From positions 1 through 35,176 of the forward strand of contig CADBSF010000050.1 of the NCBI GenBank assembly GCA_902797265.1: a stretch of DNA of 35,176 nucleotides. The letters run 5' to 3'. Shown here in pieces: positions 31,166 to 35,176 of this stretch; positions within the stretch are counted from its first letter, which is position 1; each line of letters starts with the position of its first letter. This DNA comes from an uncultured Erysipelotrichaceae bacterium (GTDB taxonomy: Bacteria > Bacillota_I > Bacilli_A > RF39 > UBA660). The position numbers and the translations under genes were made by a program. A model generated the notes under the pieces. That model saw only the letters and a list, made by a program, of their open reading frames with translations, did not search any database and was not told the origin of the DNA.

Positions 31166-32514
31166 AATATTTCTATATTTTGATAAGGAATTTCTGATAC
31201 CAATTCTTTTTGATAATTATTTCTTACATATTGAATTAATTTCATGGATATAGATTCTTTTTTCTTCTGATTCATCATTCGATTATCTAATACAAATAAA
31301 CATTTTTCTTTTTGACAGATATTATGAATTTCTTTTTGATAGTTTTCTTCTCCTTGATAACCCATATTTCCTTCCCAGATAAAGTCATATTTATTGATAT
31401 TTTCTTTTAAATCTAATTTATAGAAATAAGCATCATAATTGAAATAAAATTTACGATAGTTTTGATATTTCTTTTCTAATATAGAATTAATAATATGAAC
31501 ATTTTGAAAGGTCTCATTATAAATATTATTATTAGAACAATATTTATGTTTACAATCCATTTTTGTGAGGTAAGAATGATCTTTAATCGTGAATAATACA
31601 AGTACATAACTTAGTATAGCTAATCCTTTAAAGATATTTTCTGTGTTTTCTTTTCTAGGAATAGTATCTATAAAATATACGAGAGTTGGAAAAATTGCTA
31701 GTAAGATATGGGTAGTATCAAAGATAGGATAACTCATGATAAGAAAAGATATCAAATACCATGACATTTTATCTTTTTTTCTATGGAAGAAAAGATAAAT
31801 TCCTATGATAATTAAAACGATGATTAAGAAATTAAAATTATGAGTTCCATGAATAGAACTGGTACTATTTCGAAAATCAAATAATCCAAGAATTGTATAA
31901 TTCATAAATCCAGGTAAGATATTCGTAATCAAAAGAAGGAATAGAATAATACTAGATAGAAGTATAAAAGATAGAAATCTTTTTCTTATTTTTTTAGGAT
32001 TTTTGTAATGTATGAGAAGAGTTGGTATTATTAAGAAGATACCAATACTGATTTTGGTAAAGAATAACAAAGATAAAAAGATTCCTATTAAGTAGTCTTG
32101 TTTCTCATCTTCTTTTTTCTCTAGATAGTAAATAATATAAAATAACAATAAGGAAAACGTATTGTATTTCGCAATCAATACATTTTGAAATAAGATAAAT
32201 AGTAATAATGATAATGAATTTGGATTATCCTTTTTTATGATTCTATAAATTCCTACTACAAAAAGGGAATTGATGATATTAAAAACCAATAGATTTTTCC
32301 CTAATATCATTAAGAAAAGAGATACAAATATGGGATAGATAGGACCGATTACGATGTTAAAATCTTGATAGATTTTTAATCCATTTGAAATACTATAACA
32401 ATGAGTAAAATCAATGATATGATCATAGGTTGTATCGAATATAGAATTATAAATGAAAATAACAAGAAAAAGAAAAAGATAGGATAATATTTCTTTTTTC
32501 TTTACTTTATTCAT
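31153..32514 (-). CDS. Polytopic membrane protein, GT-C glycosyltransferase-like
   Basis: 453 residues with 10-11 membrane segments. The first loop has DTTYDHIIDFTHCYSISNGL and KIYQDFNIVIGPIYPIFVSL, a pattern shared with GT39/PMT-like and other GT-C transferases (acidic residues, then Gly-Leu-x-x-Tyr-x-Asp). A soluble C-terminal region of about 120 residues contains CSNNNIYNETFQ and several Asn/Tyr-rich stretches. Family is by layout; donor and acceptor unknown. It overlaps nothing but starts one base from the end of the small gene at 32516, in the same minus-strand operon with gmk and tmcAL. Confidence 0.6.
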   Translation of the reverse strand: MNKVKKKEILSYLFLFLVIFIYNSIFDTTYDHIIDFTHCYSISNGLKIYQDFNIVIGPIYPIFVSLFLMILGKNLLVFNIINSLFVVGIYRIIKKDNPNSLSLLLFILFQNVLIAKYNTFSLLLFYIIYYLEKKEDEKQDYLIGIFLSLLFFTKISIGIFLIIPTLLIHYKNPKKIRKRFLSFILLSSIILFLLLITNILPGFMNYTILGLFDFRNSTSSIHGTHNFNFLIIVLIIIGIYLFFHRKKDKMSWYLISFLIMSYPIFDTTHILLAIFPTLVYFIDTIPRKENTENIFKGLAILSYVLVLFTIKDHSYLTKMDCKHKYCSNNNIYNETFQNVHIINSILEKKYQNYRKFYFNYDAYFYKLDLKENINKYDFIWEGNMGYQGEENYQKEIHNICQKEKCLFVLDNRMMNQKKKESISMKLIQYVRNNYQKELVSEIPYQNIEILKSE

Positions 32515-32515
32515 T

Positions 32516-32848
32516 TTAAGATTTCCATTTCTTTTTTAATTCAAAATAGAGATTATATAACTCTTGAGTTCCATTCTCTAACTTATAATAATGAAAGATA
32601 TAGGGAATAAATAATGCTAGTGTTATCAAAAAGAGTAATAGTAGGGGAATAGATTCAAAATATAAGCTTCCCAATAGGAAAAGAATGGTTCCCATTCCTG
32701 TAAAGAAGGTTACAATTAAGTGGATTAATCGTTCATGTTGAAAAAATAAGATCCAAGTATAAGTATCTTCTATTACATCTTTGTCTATTTGATTATTATC
32801 AATTCTTTCTTTTAATTCTTTTCTATATTCTTCTAATTTCATTTTCAT
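32516..32848 (-). CDS. Small two-span membrane protein
   Basis: A 110-residue protein: charged N-terminal helix (LEEYRKELKERIDNN), two adjacent membrane segments (IHLIVTFFTGMGTILFLLGS and IPLLLLFLITLALFIPYIF) and a charged C-terminal tail. Its start overlaps the gmk stop as ATGA, so translation is coupled; ATG 32842 is an alternative. I do not recognise the family. The short gap to the GT-C-like gene suggests that the two are made together, possibly as a complex, but this is inference. Confidence 0.7.
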   Translation of the reverse strand: MKMKLEEYRKELKERIDNNQIDKDVIEDTYTWILFFQHERLIHLIVTFFTGMGTILFLLGSLYFESIPLLLLFLITLALFIPYIFHYYKLENGTQELYNLYFELKKKWKS

Positions 32849-33531
32849 TCAATTCTTTCTCCTATACTTCTATTATCAAATTCTAAATGATCAATTAATA
32901 ATTCATGAATTTCTTCTTCTTTTGTATCTAGATAAACTTCTTCAATTCTATCGACACGACATTTTTCTGATTTAATAATTGCTTCTATTTTATCAACAGC
33001 AGCTTCTACAATATCATTTACTACGACATAATTATATTTAGATACTTCATTAATTTCTTTATATGCATTGTGAAATCTTTTTAATATTTTTTCATTTGAT
33101 TCTGTACCTCTAGTTTTTAATCGTTTTACTAATTCTTTTAAAGAAGGAGGCATAATAAAAATAAAAATTGCTTCTGGAATAATTTTTTTAATATTAGTTG
33201 CTCCTTCAATTTCTATTTCTAGGATAACATCAATTCCATCTTGAAGTTTTTCTTTAATATACTCTTTTGGTGTTCCATAATAATTATCGGCATACTTGGT
33301 ATATTCTAAAAAATAATCTTCCTTTATTTTTTTTTGAAATTCTTTTTCTGTTAAATAATAATAATTGACCCCTTCTATTTCACCCTCTCTTTTTTCTCTT
33401 GAAGTAGCAGAAACAGATAACCATCTAGTTTTATTATCTCTTCTTAATAATTCTTTAATGATGGTACCTTTTCCTGCACCTGATGGGGCACTAATTACAA
33501 TTAATTGACCGGTCGTTTTATTTCTTATCAT
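32845..33531 (-). CDS. gmk: Guanylate kinase
   Basis: Phosphorylates GMP to GDP. The P-loop is SAPSGAGKGTII near residue 14, followed by SVSATSREKREGEIEGVNYY (GMP-binding) and LEIEIEGATNIKK. The KRLKTRGTE segment is the LID-type region. 228 residues is slightly longer than usual (about 205), from a C-terminal extension. AGGAGA lies about 7 bases upstream of the ATG. It overlaps the end of tmcAL by 14 bases and is coupled to the next gene. Confidence 0.96.
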   Translation of the reverse strand: MIRNKTTGQLIVISAPSGAGKGTIIKELLRRDNKTRWLSVSATSREKREGEIEGVNYYYLTEKEFQKKIKEDYFLEYTKYADNYYGTPKEYIKEKLQDGIDVILEIEIEGATNIKKIIPEAIFIFIMPPSLKELVKRLKTRGTESNEKILKRFHNAYKEINEVSKYNYVVVNDIVEAAVDKIEAIIKSEKCRVDRIEEVYLDTKEEEIHELLIDHLEFDNRSIGERIE

Positions 33532-34672
33532 AATAATCTCCTATATAAAGAATACTCTTATATTCTTGATTTACTAAATTCTTATTGTTCATTATATCAT
33601 AAATACTAGTGGTATTAATTTCAAATTCTAACATTTTCTCTTTATCTCTTTTTACTTTACTAATTAATGGAACAGGAAGATCTTTCTTGATTTGATTTAG
33701 ATACTTTCTTCCTTTTTGATTAAATCCTAAAATTCTAATATAAGTAATATTTTGAAACTCTTTAGCTTGTTCCTTAGTAAAATCACATAAGATATGAATT
33801 ATCATTCTACTTAGTTTATTATAAGTATATCGCTTACTTTTTATTCTTTCTTTGAATTCTCTCATGGAGCAAGAAGAAGAAATCTCTTTTTTTAATAAAT
33901 TTTCAATACCTTCTTCTACCGTTTGGTAAATAGATAAATCTTTACAGGTTAATATTTTATATTTTAAAAGAGGAAAATAATCTTCTATATCATAAAGAGT
34001 ATCAAAGTACTTTATTTCTTCTTTTGGAATTTGTTTTTCAATGGATATATTCTCTTTTAAGCATTTTCTTATCGATGTCCCTGATGAAATCATTTCTGTT
34101 AATTGTTCTTCATGGTAATTGTTGGTTCTTTTTATAGTTTCAGGAATCAAATGATAATGATTCTTCAAAATAGTTTTGATATAGCTAACTCCTAATAAAT
34201 CATTGGGAGTAGTTATTTTTTTTCCTGTTAACTCTTCAATACTAGCTGAAATAGCAGTAGGATAATTCTTTCCCATTTTTGAATAGATTTTTACTAACTT
34301 ATCAAAGTCTTCATTTTCAATTTGAGTTTTCGCTATGAATTCTATTTCTTCTAAATTATCAGATTCACTACCAAATATCATTCTTTCCACTTTTAAATAT
34401 TCAAGAAGAGTAATCGCTCCATAAGCAAAGTAATCTCCTGATTGAGTAGCAAATGGGAAAGGCAATTCAACAACTAAGTCAACTCCATTTAACAAGGCTA
34501 TTTCCGAACGTTTCCATTTATCGATGATGGTTGGCTCGCCACGTTCTGTGAAATTTCCACACATAACAACAACAATCGTATAATCCGGATATTTTTCCTT
34601 TATTTTTTTTATTTGATAACTATGTCCATTATGAAATGGATTATATTCAGCAACAATACCAATCGATTTCAT
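33518..34672 (-). CDS. tmcAL: tRNA(Met) cytidine acetate ligase TmcAL
   Basis: ATP-dependent acetylation of the wobble cytidine (C34) of elongator tRNA-Met. N-terminal IGIVAEYNPFHNGHSYQI is the nucleotidyltransferase-like HxGH motif; VVVMCGNFTERGEPTIIDKW and VVELPFPFATQSGDYFAYGA follow; MISSGTSIRKCL carries the family's SGTSIR motif. The length of 384 is right. ATG 34672 is chosen over an upstream in-frame ATG (34696) because AGAGGT lies 6 bases before it. It heads the minus-strand operon tmcAL-gmk-32516 gene-31153 gene. Confidence 0.93.
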   Translation of the reverse strand: MKSIGIVAEYNPFHNGHSYQIKKIKEKYPDYTIVVVMCGNFTERGEPTIIDKWKRSEIALLNGVDLVVELPFPFATQSGDYFAYGAITLLEYLKVERMIFGSESDNLEEIEFIAKTQIENEDFDKLVKIYSKMGKNYPTAISASIEELTGKKITTPNDLLGVSYIKTILKNHYHLIPETIKRTNNYHEEQLTEMISSGTSIRKCLKENISIEKQIPKEEIKYFDTLYDIEDYFPLLKYKILTCKDLSIYQTVEEGIENLLKKEISSSCSMREFKERIKSKRYTYNKLSRMIIHILCDFTKEQAKEFQNITYIRILGFNQKGRKYLNQIKKDLPVPLISKVKRDKEKMLEFEINTTSIYDIMNNKNLVNQEYKSILYIGDYYDKK

Positions 34673-34696
34673 ATATACCTCTTTTCTTTTTTTCAT

Positions 34697-34725
34697 ATTT
34701 TAACATACTTTTCTCCATAAAACAA
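34697..34725 (-). promoter_or_regulatory. Promoter of tmcAL-gmk operon
   Basis: On the minus strand: TTGTTT (34725-34720), 17-base spacer, TAAAAT (34702-34697) with TGT before the -10. Confidence 0.55.
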
Positions 34726-34764
34726 TTTATACTGATTTAGTTGTAATGATAGAAATAATAATAC

Positions 34765-34793
34765 TTGACACACCCATTTTTTTTCGATAGAAT
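34765..34793 (+). promoter_or_regulatory. Promoter of the exported protein gene at 34945
   Basis: TTGACA at 34765-34770, exactly 17 bases, TAGAAT at 34788-34793. Nearly ideal. It leaves a leader of about 145 bases before ATG 34945. Confidence 0.75.
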
Positions 34794-34820
34794 TAAGTCA
34801 AAATAGGAGAGTGCTTGATA

Positions 34821-34841
34821 ATGAAAAAAGTATCATGTTAA
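34821..34841 (+). other. Possible six-codon leader peptide
   Basis: ATG followed by five codons (MKKVSC) and TAA, about 11 bases after an AGGAGAG Shine-Dalgarno. It lies between the strong promoter at 34765 and the gene at 34945, so it might be translated in the leader. It could also be chance. Confidence 0.25.
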
Positions 34842-34944
34842 CTTATACATACATATTCTAAAATACCTTCAAATTAGGAATTATCAGTGTACCTCTAAAA
34901 AAATATTAATGATTTTAAAAATAAAAAGAAGGGAGAAATAGTAA

Positions 34945-35176
34945 ATGATTAGTGACAAAGAAAAAAATAATAATATACGCTTCAAAGATAAACGTGGCAA
35001 ATTGGTAATTGCAATTCTACTTTTAATTGCAGTAATTGGAGTAGGGTATGCTGCCTTAGGAGCAAATCTAAAAATTAATGGAGTAGCGAATATTCCAGCA
35101 TCCACTTGGGATGTACACTTTAAAACGGGAAGTATTGCTGTTACAAGTGGAAGCGTTACGGGTACTAATGTAACAA
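34945..35176 (+). CDS. N-terminal part of a SipW/TasA-like exported protein (runs off the window)
   Basis: 77 residues are visible. A charged cytoplasmic start (MISDKEKNNNIRFKDKRGK) is followed by a hydrophobic segment (LVIAILLLIAVIGVGYAALG) and a mature-type region ANLKINGVANIPASTWDVHF with Ser/Thr/Gly-rich continuation. The G-x-x-A-Y-A-A-L-type end of the hydrophobic segment, followed by 'x-L-x-I-x-G-x-A-x-I' and 'TWDVHF', is typical of proteins processed by the SipW-type signal peptidase and of TasA/camelysin-related surface proteins. AAGGGAG is 9 bases before ATG 34945. The 188-residue protein at 20698 has a similar ectodomain end. The rest of this gene lies to the right. Confidence 0.7.
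   Translation, partial: MISDKEKNNNIRFKDKRGKLVIAILLLIAVIGVGYAALGANLKINGVANIPASTWDVHFKTGSIAVTSGSVTGTNVT

Noticed and set aside
1-35176. CRISPR arrays, insertion-sequence ends, tRNA or rRNA genes
   Set aside because: No repeat-spacer pattern, transposase or tRNA fold was seen; the only mobile-type signal is the recombinase fragment at the left edge.

Overview
The window is a compact, AT-rich, mostly chromosomal housekeeping segment of a low-GC Bacillota, most likely a Bacilli or Mollicutes-related gut lineage. The evidence is the very low GC content, strong Shine-Dalgarno sites (AGGAGG/AGGTGAT), extended -10 promoters (TGnTATAAT), short U-tract terminators, a T-box leader, and gene order shared with Bacillus. 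TGA is a normal stop here: several genes end in it and Trp is TGG, so the code is not the Mycoplasma code. Placement below class level is inference.

Layout. 1-361: frameshifted 3' end of a serine recombinase, the edge or remnant of an integrated element. 357-5766: rbgA, two tiny genes, a HipA-like protein, rnhB and topA. 5799-8348 (minus): a very long sigma-70 factor. 8524-10192: an unknown gene and a XerC-type recombinase. 10261-16502: a comN-like gene, secDF, rel, dtd and an AI-2E-family permease. 16573-17724: an HExxH metallopeptidase-like protein. 17725-20631: a histidine T-box controlling hisS and aspS. 20698-23172: accessory block with a membrane-anchored protein, a hydrolase, a structured non-coding RNA and an unknown gene. 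23147-28233: tcdA, then lexA(-) facing a tiny SOS-type membrane protein gene, polA and mutM. 28304-32514: pyk and two convergent GT-C-like membrane proteins. 32516-34672 (minus): tmcAL, gmk and a small membrane protein. 34945-end: start of a SipW/TasA-like exported protein.

The order rbgA-rnhB-topA-xerC and the order comN-secDF-rel-dtd-hisS-aspS-tcdA both follow Bacillus subtilis, with interruptions. That supports the weaker calls (comN, xerC, tcdA) and marks the inserted genes as lineage-specific.

The least ordinary items are: (i) a roughly 185-nt structured RNA at 22123-22307 with its own promoter and several possible pseudoknots; (ii) a 45-residue membrane peptide gene whose promoter has a LexA box between -35 and -10, divergent from lexA where Bacillus has yneA; (iii) a sigma factor of 849 residues with extra region-4-like modules after its normal core; (iv) RNase HII with a decayed nucleotidyltransferase-like N-terminus; (v) HisRS with a Cys/His-rich tail; (vi) an archaeal/eukaryotic-type AspRS in the bacterial hisS-aspS slot. 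All functional statements rest on reading motifs by eye; no database search was possible.
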